A DNA stretch of 64,000 nt, taken from the NCBI GenBank assembly GCA_030428705.1, contig JAUIDI010000008.1, forward strand, positions 1 to 64,000, in the 5' to 3' direction. The notes below the pieces were generated by a model, which ran no database searches, was not told where the DNA came from, and worked only from the letters and a program-made list of their open reading frames with translations. Source of the DNA: Bacteroidia bacterium. GTDB taxonomy: Bacteria; Bacteroidota; Bacteroidia; Flavobacteriales; Flavobacteriaceae. Of the stretch, positions 27,169 through 36,874 are shown one piece after another. Positions within the stretch are counted from its first letter, which is position 1. Every line of letters starts with the position of its first letter. The position numbers were made by a program, and so were the translations under genes.

Positions 27169-29577
27169 ATGAAAAAGAATAAGAACATACACATTAATAC
27201 AAGGCATGAGATTGATTTTAAATCGTTTTTGCAAAAAGTGTACAAGAATAAATGGCTATATGTATTAAGTATTTGTTTGTTTGTAGCTATCGCCTTGGCG
27301 TACATCTTTCTGGCCACACCGAAATATGAGATAGCTACATCTATTTTGATCGATGATTCTGGTAGTAATCGGGCTTTGGGTGAAAGCAAGTATTTAGAGG
27401 GTGGAGTGGGGTTGATTGAAGTCGAAAAGAATCTTTACAACGAAGTGGGCATATTAAAATCATTCAATCTTGTACGTCAGACGGTAGAAGACTTAGGATT
27501 TGATATTTCGTATTTTTCGGGCAATTGGCTTATCAAAAAAGAGCACTATGGCTATTTTCCTGTTGAGGTAGCCCTAATTGAGAATAAAGCCCAACTATAT
27601 GACACTCCATTTGAAATAGACATCCTTTCAAATGAGAAATACAGATTATCGATTGAAGGAAAGGATTTTGAGGTTTTGAATCCTGAAAGTGGTTCTACCC
27701 GAGAAATAAAAGGTGATTTTTCCTTTTCCAAGGAATTTAGTTTCGGGGAAGAGGTCGTTCATGAGTTTTTCTCCTTCATCATAAATAAGCCAAACGTGGA
27801 TTTTAGTGCAGGAAACTATGGAACGGAAAAGCTCATTTTCATTGTACATAATCTTGATGATGTAGCAAGTAATTATTTGGAAGGGTTAAAAGTCAATAAT
27901 ATAGATATTCAGGCGAGTATTTTTAATTTGACTTCTTATGGTCCGTTGGTTGATAAGGAAACAGATTTTCTGAATAAATTAACCGAAAACTATATAAAGA
28001 ATGAGCTTAACTCAAGAACCGATATCGCATCAAGTAAGGAATCGTTCATTCGAAGCCAATTAAAACAGGCATCCGATTCTTTGGCAAAATTCGAATCGAA
28101 ACTTGAAATGTTCAAAAAAGATAAACGGGCTATCAATCTAAGGGCGACCGCGACCAATGCCATGGGACGAACGTCCAACTTACAAGCTGAGAAAGCCAAA
28201 ATGGAATTGGATATTAAATATTTCAATTCGTTGATCGAAAGCGTTCAAAATAATCGTAATAAAGATGATTTTGTTATACCGACTTCCATAGGTATAGATG
28301 ACCCTATGATAAATGCAAACCTCTTGGAGCTCAAAAACCTTTACGCCGAAAGGTCAAAAAAGAAATTCTATTTGACAGGCACTAACGAGGAAATGAGTAT
28401 TTTAAACGAACAAATCGCCGAATCGACCCGTTTATTGTTGAACAACTTACAGAATTCCGTCAAATCACTTGAGTTCAAGTTGGAAAGGATCGACGAACAA
28501 CTATCGACCTACAATGGCGTAATCAGTTCACTGCCCACTAGTGAGAATGAGCTACTCAATATTGAACGGCAAAGCACTTTGTATAGTGATTTATTCAACT
28601 ATCTGAGCCAAGAATTGGCCAAAACAGGTATTGCAAGGGCCGAGAGCACATCGGATACCCGAATTTTAGATGAGGCAAGAATGGTGGGAGATGGCCCTAT
28701 TGCGCCACAGAAGATGTTACTTTTGGCATTGGCCTTGATTCTCGGTATTCTATTTCCGACAATAAAGGTGGCGTTATTTTCTACCAGTGACACCATTGAG
28801 AACCTTAACCAGATAACGGAAAATACCGATATTCCCGTAATAGCTAGTATTGTAGAGCACGATCCTAATTCCAAGAATCCAGAGGTATCCCTTTGGAACG
28901 TTAAAGAGTCGTTCAGGTACCTTTCATCCAGTTTGAAATTTATAGATGTTCAGCAAAAGTGTGTAGTACTGGGCATCACTTCGATTATGCCGGAAGAGGG
29001 CAAGACCTATAATGCGATCAATTTGGGTATTACGCTCGCCGAATCGGGAAAAAAGACACTCATCATAGACGGTGACCTTAGAAAGCCCAGTTTAGCAAAA
29101 GGAATCAAAAAGGTTCAGGAAAGGGGGCTTATCAACTATTTGCGTAGTGATATGGTTTCGATAAAAGATATCATATACCCCCATGAAGAACTTGACACTT
29201 TGAAGTTTATCCCAACCTCTACTGTATCGGGCAATGTGCATCAAATGCTTTCTGGCCCTAGAATGAAATCACTTTTTCAGGACCTTCGTGAAAGATATGA
29301 CTATATCATATTGGACACTCCGCCAGTAGGTCTCGTCTCAGACTACGTATTGTTAAGTGATATGATAGATATAAACCTCTTTGTACTTCGTAGGAATATA
29401 GCAAAGATCTCATTTCTAAATGATTTTAAAGAACTGATTCCGACCGACACGCGGGAAAGGAAGAAGAGTTTTATCATTTTTAATGGTATTGAAAAGAAAG
29501 ATCACTATTATGGGTATGAAGATACATACGGTGGAAATTCAGAACCCCAATTGATTGTTAAGTCATTATCGGTATAG
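27169..29577 (+). CDS. Polysaccharide co-polymerase / BY-type tyrosine autokinase (Wzc-like), second copy
   Basis: The 802-residue protein has a Wzz domain with two membrane helices (about 28-48 and 515-530), a long periplasmic coiled-coil region (about 285-470) and a BY-kinase domain. Walker A reads IMPEEGKT, where the common form is PGEGK(S/T), so one glycine is replaced by glutamate. Walker A' is IIDGDLRKP and Walker B YDYIILDTPPVG. The tail has a tyrosine group (DHYYGYEDTYGG) for autophosphorylation. It should set chain length and export for this locus. No phosphatase gene accompanies it; the one at 12380 may serve both kinases. Confidence 0.92.
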   Translation: MKKNKNIHINTRHEIDFKSFLQKVYKNKWLYVLSICLFVAIALAYIFLATPKYEIATSILIDDSGSNRALGESKYLEGGVGLIEVEKNLYNEVGILKSFNLVRQTVEDLGFDISYFSGNWLIKKEHYGYFPVEVALIENKAQLYDTPFEIDILSNEKYRLSIEGKDFEVLNPESGSTREIKGDFSFSKEFSFGEEVVHEFFSFIINKPNVDFSAGNYGTEKLIFIVHNLDDVASNYLEGLKVNNIDIQASIFNLTSYGPLVDKETDFLNKLTENYIKNELNSRTDIASSKESFIRSQLKQASDSLAKFESKLEMFKKDKRAINLRATATNAMGRTSNLQAEKAKMELDIKYFNSLIESVQNNRNKDDFVIPTSIGIDDPMINANLLELKNLYAERSKKKFYLTGTNEEMSILNEQIAESTRLLLNNLQNSVKSLEFKLERIDEQLSTYNGVISSLPTSENELLNIERQSTLYSDLFNYLSQELAKTGIARAESTSDTRILDEARMVGDGPIAPQKMLLLALALILGILFPTIKVALFSTSDTIENLNQITENTDIPVIASIVEHDPNSKNPEVSLWNVKESFRYLSSSLKFIDVQQKCVVLGITSIMPEEGKTYNAINLGITLAESGKKTLIIDGDLRKPSLAKGIKKVQERGLINYLRSDMVSIKDIIYPHEELDTLKFIPTSTVSGNVHQMLSGPRMKSLFQDLRERYDYIILDTPPVGLVSDYVLLSDMIDINLFVLRRNIAKISFLNDFKELIPTDTRERKKSFIIFNGIEKKDHYYGYEDTYGGNSEPQLIVKSLSV

Positions 29578-29636
29578 ACCAATTACTGAACAATAAAACG
29601 ATTCTGTTTGAATCAATCCGCTATTTGCCTTGTATA

Positions 29637-31010
29637 ATGACCGACCTTTCACATTATTTTGCCTTTAACACAGACCAGGTACATTGGCACCACTTTTACA
29701 TATATCTTGCTCTTGGCTCCATTATCGCATATTACTTGGTAGTCAAGAGTGATTCGAAATACAAGGTCGAAATGTTTTTTTTGTCGTTCTATTTGTTGAC
29801 CGGTAATATCAATGACCTTTTGACACTAAAAGTTCCCGGATTAAGTTTTTTCGAGATACAACCCGAGCGATTCCTCTTTATAATATCGTTGTTTTTTATC
29901 CTAAGAAAAGCATTGTTTTCCAGACAAGAATTAGCATTGAATTTTGACAGAAAAGTCCCATGGTTTCAGGTGGCGTTGTATGGTTATGTAATAATGTTGA
30001 TTATCTCCGAAATCGTAAATATAACGGAAATCGGCATGAAGGATGCTATTAAGACAATTCTCGATTCCATCGCTTTTTTGGTCATAATTATAGCATTTAA
30101 GCTCATGGCCGATAGACCATCTTATAACATTATCGGGAAATCCATTATTATCGGTGCCGTAATTTCGAGTTTGGTTAGCCTTGTTCAATTTTCAATTGAC
30201 CCTTATTTTCTTCGAATCGGTGATAATCGCGAGGCATTTGGAGCCTTTTTAAGGTCGAACGGTATCTTCTCCACTGAGTACTTTAACTCCTATTATCTCA
30301 TTGTTGCGATTGCATGGACTTTCGCCTCGGTTAAAAAGGATGTTTGGAAGACCATATTGATTACTTTGTTCTCGATAGGTGTTTTATCGTCTTTTCAGCG
30401 AATGAGCTGGCTTGTATTGGCTTTGACCCTTGCTACATATCTTATTCTTATCAGAAAGGTGGCTCTTGAGAAAATGGTCGTCTGTGTTTTATCGGGCTTG
30501 GCGGTTCTATTATGTGTTTCCATTTTTTACTATCAAGATATAATGAACAGCACTTTGGTCAAACAAAGGTTGAGTGAGCCTGTTGATAGTCGCAAAGGGT
30601 ATTATACAATGGTACTGGATAATATTGGCAAAAAGCCACTGTTTGGTTACGGAGGATTAAAGAACGAGGTTTACTATGAGAATTTGTTACGTATTACCAA
30701 GGATAGGGATAGGGCTGCAGCAGTGACTGGCGATCTGCATAGTGGCTATTTTTCAGCTCTTTTCCTTTATGGCGTTCCGGCCTTTGTATTTTTTACCCTT
30801 TTTGTCGTATTATCGGTTCTGTATTACGCACGATTTCTTAATTACGATTTGTATTTCGTTGTGCCTTTTTTGGTAAGTATACTGTATATGATAGGTAACT
30901 TGACCAATACTTTTTTATTTCTAAAATATATTTCGATTTTGTTTGCGATCCATATAGGAATCGGAATGGGAATCAAGCGAATCAAACAACCATCGGCTGG
31001 TTACGTTTAG
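29637..31010 (+). CDS. O-antigen ligase/Wzy-like polysaccharide polymerase
   Basis: The 457 residues are almost entirely hydrophobic, with about 11-12 membrane segments and one larger extracytoplasmic loop near 310-370 (GKKPLFGYGGLKNEVYYENL). This layout is that of O-antigen polymerase/ligase (Wzy_C) proteins, where the large loop before the last helices carries the active site. It should polymerise lipid-linked repeat units in the periplasm after flipping by the adjacent Wzx-like protein. The start is the ATG at 29637; a TTG four codons upstream is less likely. As usual for Wzy, assignment rests on topology and context. Confidence 0.8.
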   Translation: MTDLSHYFAFNTDQVHWHHFYIYLALGSIIAYYLVVKSDSKYKVEMFFLSFYLLTGNINDLLTLKVPGLSFFEIQPERFLFIISLFFILRKALFSRQELALNFDRKVPWFQVALYGYVIMLIISEIVNITEIGMKDAIKTILDSIAFLVIIIAFKLMADRPSYNIIGKSIIIGAVISSLVSLVQFSIDPYFLRIGDNREAFGAFLRSNGIFSTEYFNSYYLIVAIAWTFASVKKDVWKTILITLFSIGVLSSFQRMSWLVLALTLATYLILIRKVALEKMVVCVLSGLAVLLCVSIFYYQDIMNSTLVKQRLSEPVDSRKGYYTMVLDNIGKKPLFGYGGLKNEVYYENLLRITKDRDRAAAVTGDLHSGYFSALFLYGVPAFVFFTLFVVLSVLYYARFLNYDLYFVVPFLVSILYMIGNLTNTFLFLKYISILFAIHIGIGMGIKRIKQPSAGYV

Positions 31011-31037
31011 GCCAATGATATTACAACTCTATCCTAT

Positions 31038-32399
31038 ATGAATGTAATAGAAAGGATAAAAAAAGCCTTCGTAGAGGGAAATGAGCGGACGGTGCGAGCA
31101 AAAAAAAATGTATTGCTGTCCATTCTGCTCAAGGCTCTGGGCATATTAATAGGTTTTGCTTATTTCCCTTTGTCCCTCGATTATCTCGGCACAGTTAAAT
31201 TTGGCATTTTCTTGACCCTTCTATCCATTGTAGATTGGTTTTTGAATTTTGATATTGGTATCGGGCTCGGTCTACGCAATAAGTTTGGCGAATCGATAGC
31301 AGGCGATGACGATGAAAACGCAGTACGCTATGTCAGTACGGCCTACGTCGTGCTGGGCGCTATCATAGCGGGGGCTACCATTTTACTATTGATTTTGAAT
31401 TTCACCCTTCCATGGACCGACTGGCTCAATATTCCAGTTGAATTGAGGAACGAAGTCGTGCAATTGGCCGTCGTGATTATTATAGCTTTCGGCATTCGGT
31501 TCGTTGCCGGAAATATTTATGAAATATTCTATGCCGTGCAAAAAATGGCCTATGTCGAATTCTTTTCGTTCCTTACCAAAGCGTCTTTTCTAGTATTGAT
31601 ATTGATTATTCCATTCATTGCCCATGAATCGCTGCTTCTTTTCGGAACCGCCAATTCATTGACTTTTGCCTTAGTTCCGTTGATTGTAGGAATATATTAC
31701 TTCAGCCGCAAATTCAACAAATATCGACCCTCTTTGAAGTTTGTTAGGATGGACTATTTTAAAAATTTGTTCTCCCTGGGCATAAAGTTCTTCATGATCA
31801 ATATTGCTATGTTGATTATACATCAGACGAACAATATTCTTATCGCCGGCTTTGTCTCCTTGGAAGGAGTACCTCAATATGAGGCGGCTTACAAGTATTT
31901 GTCAATATTCATGTTGCTTTTCGTAATTATTAATAATCAATTATGGCCATCGAATATCGAAGCCTACGCGAAAAATGATTTTGAGTGGATGAAAAAATCG
32001 ATGCGAACCGTACTTAAAATTTGGACCGGTACGTTGTTCTTGGCAACGTTGATGGTTCTTTTATCTCCATTTGTTTATAGATTATGGCTTGGGGAAAACC
32101 TTGCGATCCCTGCATCCATTTCTATTATCGTGGCCGTTTCCGTGTGCCTTACTACATGGGTGAACCTATTCAATATTATATTGAATGGAACGGGTAAAAT
32201 CAAACTTCAAATGTATGCATGGCTGTTCGCTGCATTGATTAATATTCCCGTATCCCTATTTTTCGTTAAAGTGATGGACTTAGGGGTCGTTGGCATTGTG
32301 CTGGGCACAATAGTAAGTTTGGTGCCATTGGCAATTTTGTCGCCCATTCAAGTATCGAAAATTTTATCAAGGAAAGACGAGGGAATATGGGCAAAATAA
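31038..32399 (+). CDS. Oligosaccharide flippase (Wzx-like, MATE/MOP superfamily)
   Basis: This 453-residue membrane protein has about 12-14 predicted helices. It shows the polysaccharide biosynthesis (Polysacc_synt) signature near the N-terminus: LLSILLKALGILIGFAYFPL followed by GTVKFGIFLTLLSIVDWF. It should flip undecaprenyl-linked repeat units across the inner membrane. It sits 27 bases after the polymerase, so both belong to one transcription unit. The N-terminal 24 residues are polar, which is slightly longer than usual. The family is clear; the sugar carried is unknown. Confidence 0.88.
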   Translation: MNVIERIKKAFVEGNERTVRAKKNVLLSILLKALGILIGFAYFPLSLDYLGTVKFGIFLTLLSIVDWFLNFDIGIGLGLRNKFGESIAGDDDENAVRYVSTAYVVLGAIIAGATILLLILNFTLPWTDWLNIPVELRNEVVQLAVVIIIAFGIRFVAGNIYEIFYAVQKMAYVEFFSFLTKASFLVLILIIPFIAHESLLLFGTANSLTFALVPLIVGIYYFSRKFNKYRPSLKFVRMDYFKNLFSLGIKFFMINIAMLIIHQTNNILIAGFVSLEGVPQYEAAYKYLSIFMLLFVIINNQLWPSNIEAYAKNDFEWMKKSMRTVLKIWTGTLFLATLMVLLSPFVYRLWLGENLAIPASISIIVAVSVCLTTWVNLFNIILNGTGKIKLQMYAWLFAALINIPVSLFFVKVMDLGVVGIVLGTIVSLVPLAILSPIQVSKILSRKDEGIWAK

Positions 32400-32472
32400 A
32401 AAGTTTTTGTCTTGATGTTTACAAGGCCTTAGTCAAATTAGAGGTTGAACATAACACTAATTGTACCAACCG

Positions 32473-34137
32473 ATGAGCCGAGCACCAAAACATATCCGAT
32501 TCGGCGTTTTGCAAGATGGAGCCAGTCTTTGTGTCTGGGAAGAAATGGTTCTGCAAAAGTTGACTTCGCAAGCAGGAATCACATTAGAGTTGTTAATTGT
32601 AAAAAAAAATAAGCCTGCTCCCGTTAAATCGGGAATATTATGGGTCCAGTATTATCGGCATTACGTAAGAAGAAGGGCCAAGGCCTTACGACTAACAAAA
32701 GACAAGTCGATTTTCGTGGGAGTACCCTCTATGCATTGCAATTTTGTATCGACCGAAGGTAGAGTAACTTTGAAAGATAACGATATCGCCAAGATTAAAA
32801 ATGCGGAGCTCGATTTTATACTTGACTTTTCTTCGGAACGACTTTTTGGGAAAATATTGGGCATACCAAAATATGGGGTTTGGAATTATCATTTCGGCAA
32901 TCTTGAAAATTACCTTGGAAACACCTATTCGTTTTGGGAGATCTACAACGAAGATTTGATAACCAGTGCCTATTTGACCAGATTGGGCGAGGAGGCCGGC
33001 ACGAGTATTGTTCTAAGGGAAGGACATCTAAAGACCCAGATCGGTTACCCGAAAAACATTGACAACATTCATTTCGAAGTGATTGATTGGCCGCTCAAAA
33101 TGGTCAATGATATAATAAATGGTATGTTTGAAAATGGTATCCCTTCCATAAAAGTGAAGATCGGTAAAAAAAGACCTTCTCCCCATTCAATACAACTCTT
33201 CATTTTTTTCTTTGTGCAGTGTAAATTGATGCTCAAGAAAATCATCAAATTACTCTTCTATACTGATTATTGGAATATTGGCATTGCCAAGGCCCCCATA
33301 CACGAGTTTTTGGATTCCCGCAAGGTTCCAACAATCCAATGGTTTTCAGAATTGACCAAAACGCGTTTTATGGCAGACCCTTTTGGTTTGCATGGCAAAG
33401 ACGGCCTTTATGTTGTTTATGAAGATTTATGCTTTGACCAAGGAATCGGAAAAATTGCAAGTTTTTTGTTCGAAAAGGATTCTTTTGTAAAAAATGAACT
33501 AGTTATCGATGAAACGTTCCATATGTCTTATCCCTTTATTTTAGAACATGACAATGAAGTATTTTGCATTCCCGAAACCTATCAGACCAATCAAGTGCGA
33601 TTGTACAAAGCGGAGGAATTTCCCTTAAAATGGAAACTTGAAAAAGTGCTTATCGATGATTATGCGGGTATCGATAGTACGCCCTTCAAATACGGGAATA
33701 CATGGTTTCTGTTCTCAACGGAAAAAAATACGGGACCGCACCACAACCTGAACATCCATTATTCAGACAGTATTTTCGGACCATGGCAACAACATCCTAA
33801 AAATCCCGTAAAAACGGATATAAGATCATCGCGACCTGCGGGCACCCTTTTTGAATATGGGGGGGATATTTTTAGGCCTTCGATGGATTATTCCGAAAAA
33901 ATAGAAGGCAGGATTATTATTAACAAAATTCAGACCCTTACCATTACTGATTTTAAGGAGGTAGCGAATAACATCGTTGATCCCTTTAAGGATACCTATT
34001 TTTCGGATAAAGTACATACCTTGAGCCGAGTAGGTGATTATACGTTAATCGATGGAGCCAAGGAGTTATTGATTCTCAGTAGTTTCAGTGCGTTTAAATA
34101 TAAAATTAAACGCATATTGTTTAATTATGGAAAATAA
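32473..34137 (+). CDS. Formyltransferase-like plus beta-propeller (GINT1_N-like) fusion protein, copy A
   Basis: In this 554-residue protein, residues 1 to about 215 look like a methionyl-tRNA formyltransferase-type fold. GVWNYHFGNLENYLG (Asn138, His140) resembles the NxH..LP.YRG site of formyltransferases, but the later catalytic Asp appears replaced (EEAGTSIVL). From about residue 290 to the end lies a five-bladed-propeller-like domain with FMADPFG, FHMSYPFI, FCIPETY and IFRPSMDYSEK. This resembles the N-terminal domain of glucosamine inositolphosphorylceramide transferase 1 (GINT1_N). A paralogue lies at 42459 and a decayed fragment at 36875-37250. The role is probably glycan modification, but unproven. 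The start is the ATG at 32473. Confidence 0.72.
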   Translation: MSRAPKHIRFGVLQDGASLCVWEEMVLQKLTSQAGITLELLIVKKNKPAPVKSGILWVQYYRHYVRRRAKALRLTKDKSIFVGVPSMHCNFVSTEGRVTLKDNDIAKIKNAELDFILDFSSERLFGKILGIPKYGVWNYHFGNLENYLGNTYSFWEIYNEDLITSAYLTRLGEEAGTSIVLREGHLKTQIGYPKNIDNIHFEVIDWPLKMVNDIINGMFENGIPSIKVKIGKKRPSPHSIQLFIFFFVQCKLMLKKIIKLLFYTDYWNIGIAKAPIHEFLDSRKVPTIQWFSELTKTRFMADPFGLHGKDGLYVVYEDLCFDQGIGKIASFLFEKDSFVKNELVIDETFHMSYPFILEHDNEVFCIPETYQTNQVRLYKAEEFPLKWKLEKVLIDDYAGIDSTPFKYGNTWFLFSTEKNTGPHHNLNIHYSDSIFGPWQQHPKNPVKTDIRSSRPAGTLFEYGGDIFRPSMDYSEKIEGRIIINKIQTLTITDFKEVANNIVDPFKDTYFSDKVHTLSRVGDYTLIDGAKELLILSSFSAFKYKIKRILFNYGK

Positions 34138-34269
34138 GAACCGGATAAGTGATTGGCTTTCTTTATTACTTCGTCTTACCATGGGGTAATATGTCAAAGG
34201 AATTATACACGAATAGAATATCGAGGTATTTTACAATGGATTTCAAACTTAGTGACCTAAGATTATTCA

Positions 34270-35478
34270 ATGAGAAAAAACAACAATAAACCGTTAAGCG
34301 TTGTATGGCTTGGCGAATCAGGTTTCCCTTATGGGCTGGCCGCTATTCAAAAGACAATAATTGTGGGTGATGCACTTATTAGAGAAGGTGCCAGGTTTAC
34401 AGTTATTAACCGGAAGGGTGTTTTGGAGCCTGGAAAGTATCAGGATTTCAAGCCTGAAGGAGCATTTGAAGGTATCCACTATATCTATACTTCCGGGATT
34501 ACGCACAGACCAAAGAATTTTATAGTGCGCAATGTTATGAAGCTTAAGGGAACCTTGAACGAATATCTGTATTTAAGTAAAATGCGCAGTGAAGGCAAAC
34601 GGCTAATCGCCATTCTCTCCAATCTTAATTTCGTACAATCTTTGTTATATATGATTTATGGTAAAATTTTAGGCTTCCCCTTGGTCTATCTTTATGTCGA
34701 AATGGCCTCTGAAATGAAGCATAGGGATAGTACGATGATAAAATTAAACGATTACTTGTTTGAAAGATATCTGCTAAAAAGAATGGATGGGGCCTTTCCT
34801 ATTAGCGAACTTTTAAAAGAAAATTTTCGGAAAATAGCTCCAGGCAAACCCATCTTGAAAATACCGACTATATGTAATTTCGAAAATTTTAACCTTCCCA
34901 AAAGAAAATTGGATGAAGAATACTTTCTATTCTGCGGCGCTATAGATTATAGGGAAATCATAGATTTTATAGTGCAGGCATATAAAACTTTGGACAAAAA
35001 TATACCCATGAAATTATATTTGATCGCCAGTAAGGGAAGTCCAAAACAGTATAAAGAGTTCGATCGATATCTAGAGGAAAACCATCTGAGTGATAGAGTA
35101 AAAGTATTTTCCAATATTCCTTTTTCCGAATTGGTCGATTTATACGTAAACGCTTCGGCCTTATTGATTCCTCTGCGATCCTCAATCCAGGATGCCGCGC
35201 GATTTCCGCATAAAATAGCTGAATACTTAGCTACTGGTAATCCGATTATCACCACAAATTATGGCGAAATAATACATTACTTTGAAGATGGAAAAACCGC
35301 GTTGGTCGCAGACTCATATGATATTTATAAATTCGCCGACAAACTGAAATTTGTACTGGAAAATCCAGAGATTGCACGAGAAATTGGAATAAACGGTAAA
35401 AATTTAGGAGTTATGGAATTCAGTCATATTTCTTATGGTCCAAGATTAAAAACCTATCTTGAGAACATGCTGGGCTGA
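34270..35478 (+). CDS. Family 4 glycosyltransferase
   Basis: The 402 residues show two Rossmann-like halves. The opening VVWLGESGFPYGLAAIQK is the N-terminal glycine-rich loop. In the C-terminal half, PHKIAEYLATGNPIITTNYGEIIHYF is the nucleotide-sugar binding region and includes the conserved E of GT4 enzymes. The N-terminal half also contains FIVRNVMKLK and KSLLYMIYGKILGFP-like amphipathic segments suited to membrane contact. It probably adds one sugar to the lipid-linked repeat unit at the cytoplasmic face. Donor and linkage cannot be told from sequence. Confidence 0.82.
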   Translation: MRKNNNKPLSVVWLGESGFPYGLAAIQKTIIVGDALIREGARFTVINRKGVLEPGKYQDFKPEGAFEGIHYIYTSGITHRPKNFIVRNVMKLKGTLNEYLYLSKMRSEGKRLIAILSNLNFVQSLLYMIYGKILGFPLVYLYVEMASEMKHRDSTMIKLNDYLFERYLLKRMDGAFPISELLKENFRKIAPGKPILKIPTICNFENFNLPKRKLDEEYFLFCGAIDYREIIDFIVQAYKTLDKNIPMKLYLIASKGSPKQYKEFDRYLEENHLSDRVKVFSNIPFSELVDLYVNASALLIPLRSSIQDAARFPHKIAEYLATGNPIITTNYGEIIHYFEDGKTALVADSYDIYKFADKLKFVLENPEIAREIGINGKNLGVMEFSHISYGPRLKTYLENMLG

Positions 35479-35518
35479 CAGGAAAGAAAGCTTACCATCT
35501 CAAGAGGCTTTTGATAGT

Positions 35519-36496
35519 TTAAATATCTTTTGCCAACGCCTTCTTCGATTGTTGTAAGATCCATGGATATGTTTTCTCCAAACCAGATCTTAGCGATTCT
35601 GAAGGCGCCCAACCCAGTTTCTCTTTTATAAGGGCATTATCCGAATTTCTCCCTCTAACGCCTTCGGGTCCTGGAATATTCTTAATGTTAAGTTTTTTAT
35701 CGGCTATGTCCATAATTAGTTTGGCCAGGTCATTAATCGATATCATTTCCTGCGACCCGATATTTACGGGTCCCGAAAAATCGGAATCCATTAATCTCAA
35801 TACCCCTTCAAGACATTCGTCAATGTAGAGAAAAGATCGGGTTTGCTTGCCATCACCCCATATTTCTATCTCTCCTCCTTCTTCGGTTTTTGCTACTTTT
35901 CTACATAAAGCTGCGGGGGCCTTTTCTTTTCCTCCCGTCCAAGTGCCCTCGGGCCCAAAAATATTATGGAATCGTGCGATATGTACTTCTAGGCCATAAT
36001 TCCTCTGGTATGAAAGGTACAACCTTTCACTGAATAGTTTTTCCCAGCCATATTCACTATCCGGGGCTGCAGGATAGGCCGAATCTTCGGAAAGTTTTGG
36101 ATTATCGGGATCTAGCTGGTTATATTCAGGGTACATACACGCAGAAGAGGAGTAAAAGATCTTTTTAACGTTCTGAAGCCTTGCTTCCTCGACCACATTA
36201 AGGTTTATCAATGCCGAATTATGCATTACCGCTGAATCATTGTCGCCGGTAAAAATGTATCCTGCACCGCCCATATCCGCCGCAAGTTGGTATATCTCAT
36301 CTATGTTTTCGACGACTTTTTTACAAACTAGGGGGTCACGAAGATCCCCCACGATAAATTCGTCGGCCGGAGAGCTCGAAAATTCGTTTCGCTTTAGATC
36401 ACAGGCCCTTACCCAATACCCCATATCTTTCAAACGCTTAACGAGATGACCTCCGATAAACCCGCCGCCTCCGCAAACTAATATCTTCTTTTTCAT
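35519..36496 (-). CDS. GDP-mannose 3,5-epimerase
   Basis: The 325-residue extended short-chain dehydrogenase binds NAD through GGGGFIGGH (about 9-17). Catalytic residues line up with plant GDP-mannose 3,5-epimerase: Cys120 in SSSACMYPEY, Tyr149-x-x-x-Lys153 (SEYGWEK), and a Lys near 192 in GGKEKAPAALCRK. Further family signatures are AADMGGAG, FHNIFGPEGTW, GDGKQTRSF and IPGPEGVRGRNSDN. The enzyme makes GDP-L-galactose (and GDP-L-gulose) from GDP-mannose, the step plants use toward ascorbate. Here it more likely feeds L-galactose to the capsule. It alone in this locus faces backwards, between a GT4 gene and the pseudogene fragment. Confidence 0.9.
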   Translation of the reverse strand: MKKKILVCGGGGFIGGHLVKRLKDMGYWVRACDLKRNEFSSSPADEFIVGDLRDPLVCKKVVENIDEIYQLAADMGGAGYIFTGDNDSAVMHNSALINLNVVEEARLQNVKKIFYSSSACMYPEYNQLDPDNPKLSEDSAYPAAPDSEYGWEKLFSERLYLSYQRNYGLEVHIARFHNIFGPEGTWTGGKEKAPAALCRKVAKTEEGGEIEIWGDGKQTRSFLYIDECLEGVLRLMDSDFSGPVNIGSQEMISINDLAKLIMDIADKKLNIKNIPGPEGVRGRNSDNALIKEKLGWAPSESLRSGLEKTYPWILQQSKKALAKDI

Positions 36497-36874
36497 ATTG
36501 ATTATTTTCTAAACAAATAAATGATTCGATTTCAGGTTTCTTTTGACCGTATATTAAATTGTTCCAATTAGACTTTATTAAGTTTCATCGAGAATATAAG
36601 TGGTTTATCGCAAATTTGGATTTTTGGCCATTATTTTACAACTAGGGTGTATATTTAGACCGATTTTAGACTATCACTTTTGTTGCAAATTCACTGAAAC
36701 TATAATTTCATTGAGAACATTCTACATGGTTAAAAATCATTAATGACAAATATAAAAGTCTAATCAAATGATAATGATATTAACGTGAATTATTCTATTA
36801 AAGACCAAACTCATCGACAAAACACCCCCTCAAATCAAAACGATGTAAAACCTTATCATGCGATGGTTACGGTG
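36497..36874. other. A/T-rich intergenic region upstream of the epimerase gene
   Basis: I find no credible complete gene here. It should hold the promoter for the minus-strand epimerase. The only partial -7 match is near 36523-36530, with one mismatch. Plus-strand reading toward 36875 runs into the decayed fusion-gene fragment. Confidence 0.5.

Noticed and set aside
35519-36496. Epimerase as part of an ascorbate pathway
   Set aside because: No other gene of the plant L-galactose route to ascorbate is present, and the neighbours are all glycan genes.
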